A DNA stretch of 64,000 nucleotides from Neiella litorisoli (GTDB lineage: Bacteria > Pseudomonadota > Gammaproteobacteria > Enterobacterales > Neiellaceae): assembly GCF_014773395.1 (NCBI RefSeq), contig NZ_JACXAF010000004.1, positions 164,832-228,831 on the forward strand, in the 5' to 3' direction. Of this stretch, positions 9,101 to 16,534 are shown piece by piece. Under the pieces are notes generated by a model. That model worked only from the letters and a program-made list of their open reading frames with translations. It had not been told where the DNA came from and searched no databases. Position numbers and translations under genes: made by a program. Numbering within the stretch: the first letter of the stretch is position 1; each line of letters starts with the position of its first letter.

Positions 9101-9803
9101 GCCTGTCATTAAGGCGATTAGCAAGCTTGACGAGTCGCTAGCAATACCAACTTGGTTGTCCAGCGCTTTGGATTCGAGCGGCAATGTGATCCTTGATGTA
9201 GCCGCCAACGGCAACTATCAGATAGAATTCACAAGCAATCAAAAGCAACAAATATCGGTCAATGATTTACCTTCACCGAAGGTTCTCGAACAGCCATGGC
9301 AGCTCACTTTGCAACAAAACCGAGATGTTGCAACCGAGCTTGAGCTTGCGCAACTGGTGTCGTTAACCGAGTTACAGCCGTTGGCGTTGCAGCATTATTC
9401 CGGCGTAGTGAGCTACCGCAATGAGTTTCAACTGGACGCTCAGCTGTTGCGCTCAGATCAACGCTGGTTACTTGATTTAGGTGAAGTAGGAGTGATTGCT
9501 CGCGTGCAAGTCAATGGCAAAGATTTCGGCGAACTATGGAGCCGACCGCTACAAGTGGATATTACCAACGCCCTGAAAGCGGGCCACAACCAACTGCATA
9601 TTGAAGTAGCAACGACGTGGCTAAACCGTTTAGTGGGCGATCAAAAATACCCCGAGCAGTGGCCCGATAGTGCGCAGCCAAAACAGTTTCAAAGCCAAAT
9701 TACCTTTGCCACCAAGATCAACAAACAGACGCCGCTACAACCGTCGGGGTTAATCGGTCCTGTGCAACTAAAACCAATTAGAACAATAACATTGTCACAT
9801 TGA
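6105..9803 (+). CDS. GH106-type alpha-L-rhamnosidase family lipoprotein
   Basis: Second GH106-like enzyme, 1,232 residues, longer than its neighbour. The N-terminus carries a hydrophobic segment ending in a lipobox (ISALVASC, Cys near residue 35), so it is probably lipid-anchored in the outer membrane or periplasm. A Gln/Pro/Ser-rich linker precedes the enzyme. GH106 landmarks in order: KPWVYWYWVNDHISKSGIEND, FNSPGWSQSGGPWVN, VVDSYEQGAQNWTDGFADKF, YGGQADIVSGEFWASG, HIYGHKTVMSESFTAG, and a C-terminal beta-sandwich with LDLGEVGVIARVQVNGKDFG and TTWLNRLVGDQ. It lies 135 bp after the first GH106 gene, and the following lyase gene starts 89 bp downstream. Removal of rhamnose from oligosaccharides is the expected role; the substrate is inferred from neighbours. 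Confidence 0.84.
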   Translation: MPSHNLMSAAAGANKAHRLLHIAGVCFISALVASCGEAPHQPAPDSAVAPATFQQSTEQQPTSKLHQPSSPMPESFYQASTAELKRNFQNPPDAVKPWVYWYWVNDHISKSGIENDLAAMQKAGISTALIGIIHLKPSIGGYGSVAALSDEWWDHLRFAIEKAADCDIDIGLFNSPGWSQSGGPWVNLDQSMRYLDSTEYQVSGPSHQPITLSEPDGFTQSVKVIAFKTPAGEAERLNQQQTTMSIESHGLSNPIDVSDSKALIDGDPQSVYLFPSELVNQKSEANSAAELQIDFNHQQPLRAQTLAIYPHQPFSAQATLSAKTASGEFQVIREFSLQRPRDKAAIGPDHDAPIVINFAPVESQQFRLSLTAIKQTKVNSEQVPGLKEVVLSAGYKLERYVEKKLAKVHPTPQPKHDSYIWPAPLTASEPAMAIDASQVLDVTEFVSNGQLNWHPPEGQWTVVHYFMRPTGTTNGPSSANARGPEIDKLSKSIAQFHFDAYIGQILTTMKPEQRRALKYAVVDSYEQGAQNWTDGFADKFQQQFGYDPIPFLPVYTGRIVNSAQQSERFLWDMRRLVADKVSYQYTAGLRERAHQHGLKLWLENYGHWGFPGEFLQYGGQADIVSGEFWASGNLGAIELKAASSAAHIYGHKTVMSESFTAGRSDSFKNHPWHFKKRGDWSFVEGINHTLLHVYIQQAYDDRFPGVNAWFGSEFNRHNPWFDFMGSWLDYIKRANYMMQQGNYVADIMYFIGEDVPKMTGELKPAVPAGYSYDFINAEVILNRLTVQDGEFVLPNGMRFKLLVLPNLATMRPQVLTKLSQLVADGGAIYGPKPSHSPSLQNYPAADKKVTQLANALWQQIDGYQIKQAQFGNGQVFYSTEAKVDLATIMAQLKRPEDLSGLPESVIWSHRQSDSHDIYFIANQSESDISIAPSFRSQADLRPPQRWDAVTGQIQQVGQFLQQQGRVTVPMTLKGLESTFVVFARTADTPAINSANSMQQPVIKAISKLDESLAIPTWLSSALDSSGNVILDVAANGNYQIEFTSNQKQQISVNDLPSPKVLEQPWQLTLQQNRDVATELELAQLVSLTELQPLALQHYSGVVSYRNEFQLDAQLLRSDQRWLLDLGEVGVIARVQVNGKDFGELWSRPLQVDITNALKAGHNQLHIEVATTWLNRLVGDQKYPEQWPDSAQPKQFQSQITFATKINKQTPLQPSGLIGPVQLKPIRTITLSH

Positions 9804-9812
9804 TGGCCTGAG

Positions 9813-9835
9813 CTTGGCTCACTGTTCGAGCCAAG
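9813..9835 (+). repeat. Inverted repeat between GH106 and lyase genes
   Basis: CTTGGCTC (9813-9820) and GAGCCAAG (9828-9835) form a perfect 8-bp stem with a 7-base loop, extendable with one mismatch. There is no T-run, so it is not a simple intrinsic terminator. It could be an mRNA processing or stabilising hairpin inside the presumed operon. Confidence 0.5.
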
Positions 9836-9892
9836 TTCACCGCAACCGCGCAGTCATCAAGCGAACAGAAATAGTTAGGGGAAAACCAACAC

Positions 9893-11440
9893 ATGCTTAA
9901 AGTCATCCAAACGGTGAAGCAATTTGTCACCATTGGCACCGTCAGCGCGCTAATGGTCGGCTGCGCCACGACAAGTAACCAAGCTGCCGCTAACAAGGAC
10001 AACATTTACCTTGAAAGCGAAACCAAAATTACCGACCGCGCGTTGTTTTTTGATGGCAAGAAAATGGGTAATGTCCATCAAACCCTCAACACCAAGAATG
10101 ATCCCAACGGCAAATATGACTACCAATATGGTCCGGCCATCTCGCCCCATGGCGATGCCATCAAAACCTACAAACACTATGTGTTTATGACTTGGTATCG
10201 CGGCGGTAAGTACGACCGCCACATGATGCTATCGCGCTTGAACTTAAAAACTGGGCAACTGAAACACATTGAATTTCCGCATCAACACACTGGTTTGGTG
10301 GGTCGTTGGTGGATTGGCGAAACCCACAATACCATTGCCGTGGGGATCAGCCCGAAAGATGAAACCATCCACTTGGTGTTTGACCTGCATGCTTACAACC
10401 GTCACTCGGATACCGGCGGCAATGGCAGTTTCGAAAAAGACTATTTTCGCTATAGCTACAGCATTGATGGTGCAGCCACCGTCAGCGACGATGACTTTAA
10501 TTTAGATTTGTTTGTTAAAGACACCAGCAGCCACAGCGAAGGGCCGGATGATTACAAGCACTTGTCGATGACAGGGGCAGAAGATCACGATGCTCACGCC
10601 AAACTGACCTACCCGAAATTTTTCCTCAATGACCAAGGCGACCTGTTTTTCTATATTCGCCAAGGCACATCTCATGATGGCAAGGGCATTTTCAACAGTT
10701 ACAAGGGCAACGGCATTTGGCAGCCGTTTCAAAGTATTAATAAGCTCAACGTCAAAGAAAATGGTCTGGACTACAACTGGAGCAACTATGGCCGCATGAA
10801 GTTTGCTAACGGCAAACTCGGGTTTGGCTTTCAACGTCGCCTCAACAATAAAGAGGACAGATATCGCTATCAGAACGGCGTTTACTTCATGTATTCGGAC
10901 GATCCGTTGGGCCAGTCAGAATGGAAAAACTATAAGGGTGAGCCCATTGAGTTACCGCTGATTGCTGCCGCCCCCGCCTTTGTCACAGAGCCTGGCGATT
11001 TGGTCACAACCCAAGCCAAAAACAAAGTGGTGATCACCGGCGGCTTTGACTGGACCATCACCGAAAATGGCGATGTGCACATCATTAGCCGAGTAAAAGA
11101 CGCCGAAAACAAAGTCACCGTCCACTTACACCATTACAAACCAGCTGGACAAAATGAGTTCATCACCACCACTGATTTTGTTGGTGCCAACGACATTTAC
11201 ACCTCTGGCGGCAACATCTACATCATCGGTTTGGAAAATGGCCAACCTTACATCGAGCAAGCCAAAGGCGGCACTAATGACTTTAAGCGGGTTTATCAAG
11301 GTAAAAAACTCGCTGCCAATTACAAAAAAGGTGAAGTCTATATTGCCGACGGCAAGCTCTATTACTACCTGTTGGCAGAAGGTGAAGGTGACCAGCGCAC
11401 CACCTATTTGCAAATCATCAATTTATTCGGCGATCAGTAA
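9893..11440 (+). CDS. BNR-type beta-propeller polysaccharide lyase (PL24/PL25 ulvan lyase-like)
   Basis: Predicted surface or periplasmic lipoprotein of 515 residues. The signal ends in a lipobox (SALMVGC). The body looks like a seven-bladed BNR_4 propeller: YQYGPAISPHGDAIKTYKHY near residue 77, then the strongly conserved-looking HTGLVGRWWIGETHNT near 130-145, which supplies histidines in the expected active-site region. FVTEPGDLVTTQAKNKVVITG appears later. Size and fold fit the short ulvan lyases of families PL24 and PL25 from Alteromonas and Pseudoalteromonas, which cleave between sulfated rhamnose and uronic acid. Rhamnosidases on both sides support that substrate. An AGGGG ribosome-binding site precedes the ATG. 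The exact PL family was not verified, and an uncharacterised BNR_4 family is the alternative. Confidence 0.7.
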   Translation: MLKVIQTVKQFVTIGTVSALMVGCATTSNQAAANKDNIYLESETKITDRALFFDGKKMGNVHQTLNTKNDPNGKYDYQYGPAISPHGDAIKTYKHYVFMTWYRGGKYDRHMMLSRLNLKTGQLKHIEFPHQHTGLVGRWWIGETHNTIAVGISPKDETIHLVFDLHAYNRHSDTGGNGSFEKDYFRYSYSIDGAATVSDDDFNLDLFVKDTSSHSEGPDDYKHLSMTGAEDHDAHAKLTYPKFFLNDQGDLFFYIRQGTSHDGKGIFNSYKGNGIWQPFQSINKLNVKENGLDYNWSNYGRMKFANGKLGFGFQRRLNNKEDRYRYQNGVYFMYSDDPLGQSEWKNYKGEPIELPLIAAAPAFVTEPGDLVTTQAKNKVVITGGFDWTITENGDVHIISRVKDAENKVTVHLHHYKPAGQNEFITTTDFVGANDIYTSGGNIYIIGLENGQPYIEQAKGGTNDFKRVYQGKKLAANYKKGEVYIADGKLYYYLLAEGEGDQRTTYLQIINLFGDQ

Positions 11441-11483
11441 TTGCTGATATATGGACCTCAACGCATCACGAGATCATCACACA

Positions 11484-12785
11484 ATGAAAACAACACTCAC
11501 CGCACTAGCTCTAGCAATTGGCCTATCAGCTTGCAGCCAAACCGACTCTTTCAGTCTGGCGCCGGCAAACGATGGCAATAGCCAAGCAGCCGCAGCACCA
11601 GCCGCCTCCCACATTGAAGCCTCTGGCTTGGTGTATTTGAATGAACAGCGTTTAAAGCTAGCCAAACAAGCGCTGGCAGCAAAGGACAAGCGCTATACAG
11701 CGGCTTATAACAAACTCATTGCCCTCGCCAACAAAGAACTCAACAAGCCAATCGATCCGGTCACCAACAAAACCATGCTACCGGCAAGTGGCGATATTCA
11801 TGACTACTACACCCTTGGCTCTTATTATTGGCCTGATCCAAGCAAACCAGACGGTTTGCCGTGGGTATACAAAGATGGTCAGTTTAACCCCATCAGCAAA
11901 GGCCCAGAAACCGATTGGAATCGCCGCTTAAAAATGTTGAAGTCGTTGAACACACTCAACTTGGCCTACTATTTTTCTGCCGATCAACAGTACCTCGATA
12001 AAGCCAAGCGAATTGTTAAAGCCTGGTTTGTTGATCCACAAACCCGAATGAATCCCAACATCAATCACGGTAAGGCGATTCCGGGCAAAGCGGACGGCAC
12101 TAACTTCGCCATTATTGACTGGACCGATATTGGTCAAGTGATTACCACAGTGCAGCTGCTGGAAAGTAACAACCAGTGGAGCAAGGCTGACAAGGCCGTC
12201 ATGGACAAATGGTTAGATGATTATTACACCTGGCTGACCACCAGCGAGTTCGGCATTCAAGAAAGCACTCGGCACAATAACCATGGCACCAACTATGACT
12301 ATCAAGCCATTGGCTTAATGATCTATCTGGGCAAACTGGAGCAGGCGAAAGCAAAAATTGAAGCCACCAAAGAAACCCGAATTGCAGCCCAAATTGCCGC
12401 GGATGGCAGTCAACCATTGGAATTGGCCAGAACTAAGTCGGTGAACTACACCGTCAATAACTTATGGGCGTTAGCACGAATTGCCGACTTGAGCCGCCGT
12501 CACACCAATATCGATCTGTGGTCGCATACCAGCAAAGATGGCGTCAGCTTAAAAACCGGCTATGACTTTGTGGTGCCCTACTTAACTGGCGAAAACAAAT
12601 GGCAATGGCAACAGATCACCGGCGGCGGCGCGGATGCCCAACTGGTCAAGCTGGCTCTGCCGATGTTCAGTAAAAGCGAATTGCTGTTGGGTGAAACCGT
12701 GCTCCCCGAGGGTTTGAATGGCTATGACAAATTCAGCCCACAAGACATTTTGACCTACGCGCCACAACCAACAACCGAACAATAA
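11484..12785 (+). CDS. Alginate_lyase-fold lipoprotein (PL38/PL5-like uronan lyase)
   Basis: About 433 residues. The ATG at 11484 begins a lipoprotein signal (TALALAIGLSAC); an in-frame ATG at 11451 would add 11 polar residues before it and is less likely. The mature domain is an alpha/alpha-barrel of the alginate_lyase superfamily: DIHDYYTLGSYYWPDPSKPD, then AIIDWTDIGQVI, then RHNNHGTNYDYQAIGLMIYL. The NNHGTNYDY block has the Asn-His and Tyr expected of a lyase active site in the PL5/PL38 group, and ELARTKSVNYTVNNLWAL follows. Known PL38 members cut glucuronan or related uronans, so this enzyme may act on uronic-acid stretches of the same polysaccharide. It starts 43 bp after the BNR lyase gene, with no promoter motif between, and looks like the last gene of that unit. 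Confidence 0.75.
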   Translation: MKTTLTALALAIGLSACSQTDSFSLAPANDGNSQAAAAPAASHIEASGLVYLNEQRLKLAKQALAAKDKRYTAAYNKLIALANKELNKPIDPVTNKTMLPASGDIHDYYTLGSYYWPDPSKPDGLPWVYKDGQFNPISKGPETDWNRRLKMLKSLNTLNLAYYFSADQQYLDKAKRIVKAWFVDPQTRMNPNINHGKAIPGKADGTNFAIIDWTDIGQVITTVQLLESNNQWSKADKAVMDKWLDDYYTWLTTSEFGIQESTRHNNHGTNYDYQAIGLMIYLGKLEQAKAKIEATKETRIAAQIAADGSQPLELARTKSVNYTVNNLWALARIADLSRRHTNIDLWSHTSKDGVSLKTGYDFVVPYLTGENKWQWQQITGGGADAQLVKLALPMFSKSELLLGETVLPEGLNGYDKFSPQDILTYAPQPTTEQ

Positions 12786-13159
12786 TTTAGCAAGCACACC
12801 TTAGCGAAGACTGCTCTTGTCTGGGCCTAAAGTTGCTCAGTTTTTATATTTCCCGTTGAGAACGGTGAGTAGCGCATTGGGCAAAAGGTAAAGCCGAGGA
12901 CTGTTTGAGCCTTAGCTTTTCATAAGGCGAGTTCCGCAGGCGCTTTTGTGCAAGAGCAACGCAACGAACCCGCGTAGCGGGCGAGAACGCCGGGATGTCG
13001 GGGGGATTTTTAAGGGGCTTCGACAAGGAAGCTCCTTAAACTGTTGCCGGTCAGCACCGGCACGTCACTGAAGTAACTACGCGGAAGAGGAGTTAATCCG
13101 ACAGCGATAGTCCTGCTTCAAACTTGCAGAATTATGCATAAGTAAAAAGCATTCCCCTT
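12786..13159. other. Palindrome-rich intergenic region, no gene
   Basis: No credible gene. It holds several short perfect stems: CCGTT/AACGG at 12853-12865, CCCGC/GCGGG at 12969-12981, TGCCGGT/ACCGGCA at 13045-13062, and the long stem at 13009-13040. The density of palindromes and a run of G at 13000 suggest a decayed mobile element or an interspersed repeat unit between two transcription units of the locus. Confidence 0.4.
13009..13040. terminator. Possible terminator hairpin after PL38-like gene
   Basis: TTTAAGGGGCTTC (13009-13021) pairs with GAAGCTCCTTAAA (13028-13040) over 13 positions with one G-U wobble and a 6-base loop. A/T flanks make it terminator-like in either direction, but the canonical T-run after the stem is missing on the plus strand. 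It may instead be part of the surrounding repeat. Confidence 0.45.
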
Positions 13160-13194
13160 GGGGTAGCAATTTCTTGCTAACCGTCCTTTTCCTA
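13160..13194 (+). promoter_or_regulatory. Bipartite promoter-like motif, copy 3 (GH78 gene)
   Basis: GGGGTAGCAA (13160-13169), 15 bases, CCTTTTCCTA (13185-13194). The GH78 start codon is 60 bp past the second block. First block identical and spacer length identical to copies 1 and 2, while the spacer sequences themselves are unrelated. That argues for selection on the two blocks rather than a recent duplication. Confidence 0.65.
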
Positions 13195-13254
13195 ACAGCA
13201 CGAAATAATCCAATGCCGTCACTGAGCATTGATTTAGCCTGTTAGGAGCACTAA

Positions 13255-15612
13255 GTGAAAAAAGTACCACTGTTGCCAGCTTTGCTAACGACAATCTTAT
13301 TGTCGATGAGCTTTAAAAGTCTGGCTGTTGAATGGAATGCCGAATGGATTTGGTTAAAGCAACGATTCACCGATGCCAACTCATGGATGGCGTTTCGCAA
13401 AGAAGTCACACTGAATGACGTCAGCTCAGACGTCACCGCCTACATCAGCGCCGATACCAAATACTGGCTTTGGATCAACGGCGAGTTGGTCGTGTTTGAA
13501 GGCAGCTATACCGGCGGTCCGAGCCCAGTTAAGCCATCTCCGCGGGTTGATTTCTTCCCTATCGCCTCGAACAAATACTATGACCAAGTCGACATCGGCC
13601 GCTATTTGAAAAAAGGCAAAAACACCATTGCCGCCCTCACTTGGTATTACGGCGACAATGGCCAAAAAGGCACCCACATTTCCTCCAACAAAGGTGGCTT
13701 CATCTTTCAGGCCGATGTCGGTGATCGTCAAATCATTACCGACAGCAGTTGGAAAGTGCAGCCCCACCCGGCTTATGACAAAAAAGTCATCAAGAAAAAC
13801 CCTTACCGCGTTGCGGCTTGGAGCATCAAATACGATGCTCAAAATGACATGAATGATTGGAGCAAAGATGCTTGGTATATGCCGGGTTTTGATGACTCCG
13901 ATTGGCAGCCAGCCAAAGCAGGTAAGACGCCACCTAAAGCGCCATACTACGGTCTATATCCGAGTGAAATCCCAATCTTAAACAACTACGGATTGGCCAA
14001 CTGCACCAACTATCCGGACAGCAAGTTCCCGTTTATCGCCGATGGCAAAACAATTCAGTGCAAACTGGACTTCAATAAGAACTTCACTCCGTACTTTGAT
14101 ATCGAAGCGCAAGCCGGTCAGCAGATCCACATCAAGTCGAACATGCGCCTCAATACCATTGAGACCTTCTACACCACCAAGGCCGGTCGTCAGCAGTTTG
14201 AGTCCTATTCTTGGCTAAATGGTCGCATTATCGAGTACACCATTCCCAAAGGCGTCAAAGTACATGGTTTAAAGTATCGCTGGACGGGCGTTGGCTCGAC
14301 ACCGGGTCATTTTGAATCCGACGATCCTTGGATGACCCGTATTTGGCAAATGGCTGAAAACACCTTGTACATTTGTGCCCGCGATAACTTCATGGACACA
14401 CCAGACCGCGAGCGTGGCTTGTGGATTGGCGATGTCGCCGATCAGGCCAGCTATTTGTTCTACTCGATGGACAAGCCCGGCCGCGACTTGCTGAAAAAAG
14501 CGATCAAAGTAACGCTGGCCTTCAGCGATTCCGAATCGGGCATCTTCGCCGGATTGGGGCCTGGCCGATTCCGTGAGTTACCCGCGCAAAGTTTGCAGTT
14601 CATCGAACAAGCCATCTGGCACTATTACTACAACACGGGTGATCTCGACACCCTCGCCTTCGCCTATCCCTATGTCCACAAATACCTTGAACTTTGGGGG
14701 ATGAAGGACAACGGTCTGGCTACCAAACGAAACGGCGCCTGGAATTGGACCGATTGGGGTCCACAAGACACCATTGACTACGACGCCATTCAAAATGCGC
14801 TTTACTACAGCGCCTTGGTGTCGGCCCGTAAAATGGCTCAGGCACTCGATGATGAGACTCACATGGCGTTCTATGATGAGCGAATCAAGTCGATTAAAAA
14901 GGCCTATCAGCGCCATTACTGGCAAGACGGCTACTTCAGCAGTAACAGCGCCAAATTCAAAGATGATCGCGCAAATGCCATCGCCATTTTGTTTGGCTTA
15001 GCGGAGCCTGAACAATATCAACAAATCGTTGATAACGTGCTGGTGCCGAACCACTTTGCCAGCCCTCACTTTGAGTGGATGGTCTACAACGCCATGGCTA
15101 TTGCGGGCCGCTATGATGACGCCCTTGCTCGAATGAAAGCCCGTTATGGCGCTCAGGTCGATAATATCGAGCGCTCAACGCTCACCGAATACATGACAGG
15201 TAAAGGTACTGAAAACCACGCTTGGAATGCGCCAAGCACGGTACTCAGTCAATACATCGCCGGTATCGAGCCTACTGCAGTGGCATGGCAAACCTACCAA
15301 GTCATGCCGAATATGGCGCACATGAAACGCGTTCAGCAGAAAGTGCCGAGTGTTCAAGGCGATATTGATTTTGAAATCAGTCGAAGCGATGACCGCATGC
15401 AAATTGAGCTAACCTCACCAAGTGGCACTGTAGCGACTGTGGGCATTCCAAAAGCTTACTTCAAACTGAACAGCGTCGCCTTCAATGGCAAAGTCGCGTG
15501 GCAACAAGACAAGCCCGCCAGATCAACCGACGGTGTTGAGTTTGTTGGAGAAGACGACAAATACCTTAAATTCACACTAAGCCCCGGCGTTTGGTCTATC
15601 GTCGCCAAATAA
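13255..15612 (+). CDS. GH78 alpha-L-rhamnosidase family protein, secreted
   Basis: Predicted inverting alpha-L-rhamnosidase of 785 residues. The GTG start at 13255 is preceded by TTAGGAG. A type I signal peptide is cut near SLA/VEW. N-terminal beta-sandwich domains (AEWIWLKQRFTDANSWMAFRKE, then YWLWINGELVVFEGSY) are followed by an (alpha/alpha)6 catalytic domain from about residue 340. That domain contains the GH78 signature DTPDRERGLWIGD at about 381-393, equivalent to the family's D-P-R-E-W-GD acidic motif. Further along are WNWTDWGPQDTIDYDA and GTENHAWNAPSTVL, which hold other likely catalytic and sugar-binding residues. A C-terminal sandwich closes the protein. It is a single-gene unit behind bipartite motif copy 3 and ends before a long AT-rich gap. 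Rhamnose release from oligosaccharides is expected; linkage specificity is unknown. Confidence 0.88.
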   Translation: MKKVPLLPALLTTILLSMSFKSLAVEWNAEWIWLKQRFTDANSWMAFRKEVTLNDVSSDVTAYISADTKYWLWINGELVVFEGSYTGGPSPVKPSPRVDFFPIASNKYYDQVDIGRYLKKGKNTIAALTWYYGDNGQKGTHISSNKGGFIFQADVGDRQIITDSSWKVQPHPAYDKKVIKKNPYRVAAWSIKYDAQNDMNDWSKDAWYMPGFDDSDWQPAKAGKTPPKAPYYGLYPSEIPILNNYGLANCTNYPDSKFPFIADGKTIQCKLDFNKNFTPYFDIEAQAGQQIHIKSNMRLNTIETFYTTKAGRQQFESYSWLNGRIIEYTIPKGVKVHGLKYRWTGVGSTPGHFESDDPWMTRIWQMAENTLYICARDNFMDTPDRERGLWIGDVADQASYLFYSMDKPGRDLLKKAIKVTLAFSDSESGIFAGLGPGRFRELPAQSLQFIEQAIWHYYYNTGDLDTLAFAYPYVHKYLELWGMKDNGLATKRNGAWNWTDWGPQDTIDYDAIQNALYYSALVSARKMAQALDDETHMAFYDERIKSIKKAYQRHYWQDGYFSSNSAKFKDDRANAIAILFGLAEPEQYQQIVDNVLVPNHFASPHFEWMVYNAMAIAGRYDDALARMKARYGAQVDNIERSTLTEYMTGKGTENHAWNAPSTVLSQYIAGIEPTAVAWQTYQVMPNMAHMKRVQQKVPSVQGDIDFEISRSDDRMQIELTSPSGTVATVGIPKAYFKLNSVAFNGKVAWQQDKPARSTDGVEFVGEDDKYLKFTLSPGVWSIVAK

Positions 15613-16534
15613 ATAGAGTTGACCAGTATGAGCGCTTACCCAATTAGGGGTAAGCGCTTATCGATTGACGTCCAAACATATATATTCCAAACAATACTGC
15701 TGACCACTCCGCTCAACAATTTGAACCTGATGAGGAAAGTGGCACCATAGCGACTCACACCTCGACAAACCCCAAAACAATCACTTTCAATCACTAAAAA
15801 CAGTATAAAAATCACATTTTGGGAGTTTAGAAAGCCCAAAACGATTCTAAAAAGTCGGCATTCATACAGTTGAAATCAACCAAAATAATTATTTTACCAA
15901 CCAAACAAATAATAATTTTCACTCCAGAATAAAATAACAAAAACCCTATAACCCATTATTTAAATAGCGATCAGCTATCTATGAAAATGAAAACAGGTGA
16001 ATCAAACGAAGCAAGTAGAAAATTAAAACAACGCCACTCCATATAAAAATCACAATAAGCCATTACTTATCTTTTTTAGTCATATTCAATCTCATCAAAT
16101 CAAATTAGTAGTTATCCCGCCGAGAAACCAACTGCTACCACTTATAAATAAAACACTAGAACCCAAGTTATAAACCAATAGATAAATCTTTATGAAACAA
16201 TGTTTTATTTACAAAACAAGAAACCAACACCCCAACAAAAGAACACCTAAACAGATGATATAAAATGGATTTTTATTGTTAACAAAATTAAATAAAAGAA
16301 TGCTTGGCGGGTATTTTAGGCTGATAACAAAAGCGATGAATCACCTAAAAACCCCGTGCAACAGGGCTTTCAGCGAATACATAAGAAAACACCTCTGGTG
16401 CGACCAGATGATTTAATTTGATCCGTAACGAGTTTTTAACAACAACTTTTGAAACATTTTTATTTTCCCTTAGGTTAAATATTGGGATTTAGGAAATTCC
16501 AACAAGGTTACCCTTACACAACAGGACGATATCA
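15613..16534. other. 922-bp AT-rich leader region upstream of TonB receptor, no gene
   Basis: Visibly much richer in A/T than its surroundings. No reading frame looks like a gene. Contents seen: the 11-bp stem at 15631, a TTGTTAACAA palindrome at 16276-16285, TCTGGT-GCG-ACCAGA at about 16393-16407, and a possible -35 TTGAAA at 16449. No bipartite motif copy is present. A long untranslated leader, a small RNA or binding sites for nucleoid proteins are all possible. Confidence 0.5.
15631..15658. repeat. Perfect 11-bp inverted repeat; LacI-type operator-like arms
   Basis: AGCGCTTACCC (15631-15641) and GGGTAAGCGCT (15648-15658) form a perfect stem with a 6-base loop, 19 bp after the GH78 stop codon. 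There is no T-run. Each arm is itself near-palindromic (TAAGCGCTTA at 15651-15660), like the core of LacI/GalR-family operators, so the site may be an operator pair rather than a terminator. Confidence 0.5.

Noticed and set aside
12844..13026. Short minus-strand frame in the gap before GH78
   Set aside because: Runs across palindromic repeats, no homology or start signal; treated as non-coding.
15647..15690. Fourth copy of the GGGGTAGCAA promoter motif
   Set aside because: The sequence is GGGGTAAGC with no CTTTTC block at the right distance, and it belongs to an inverted repeat after GH78.
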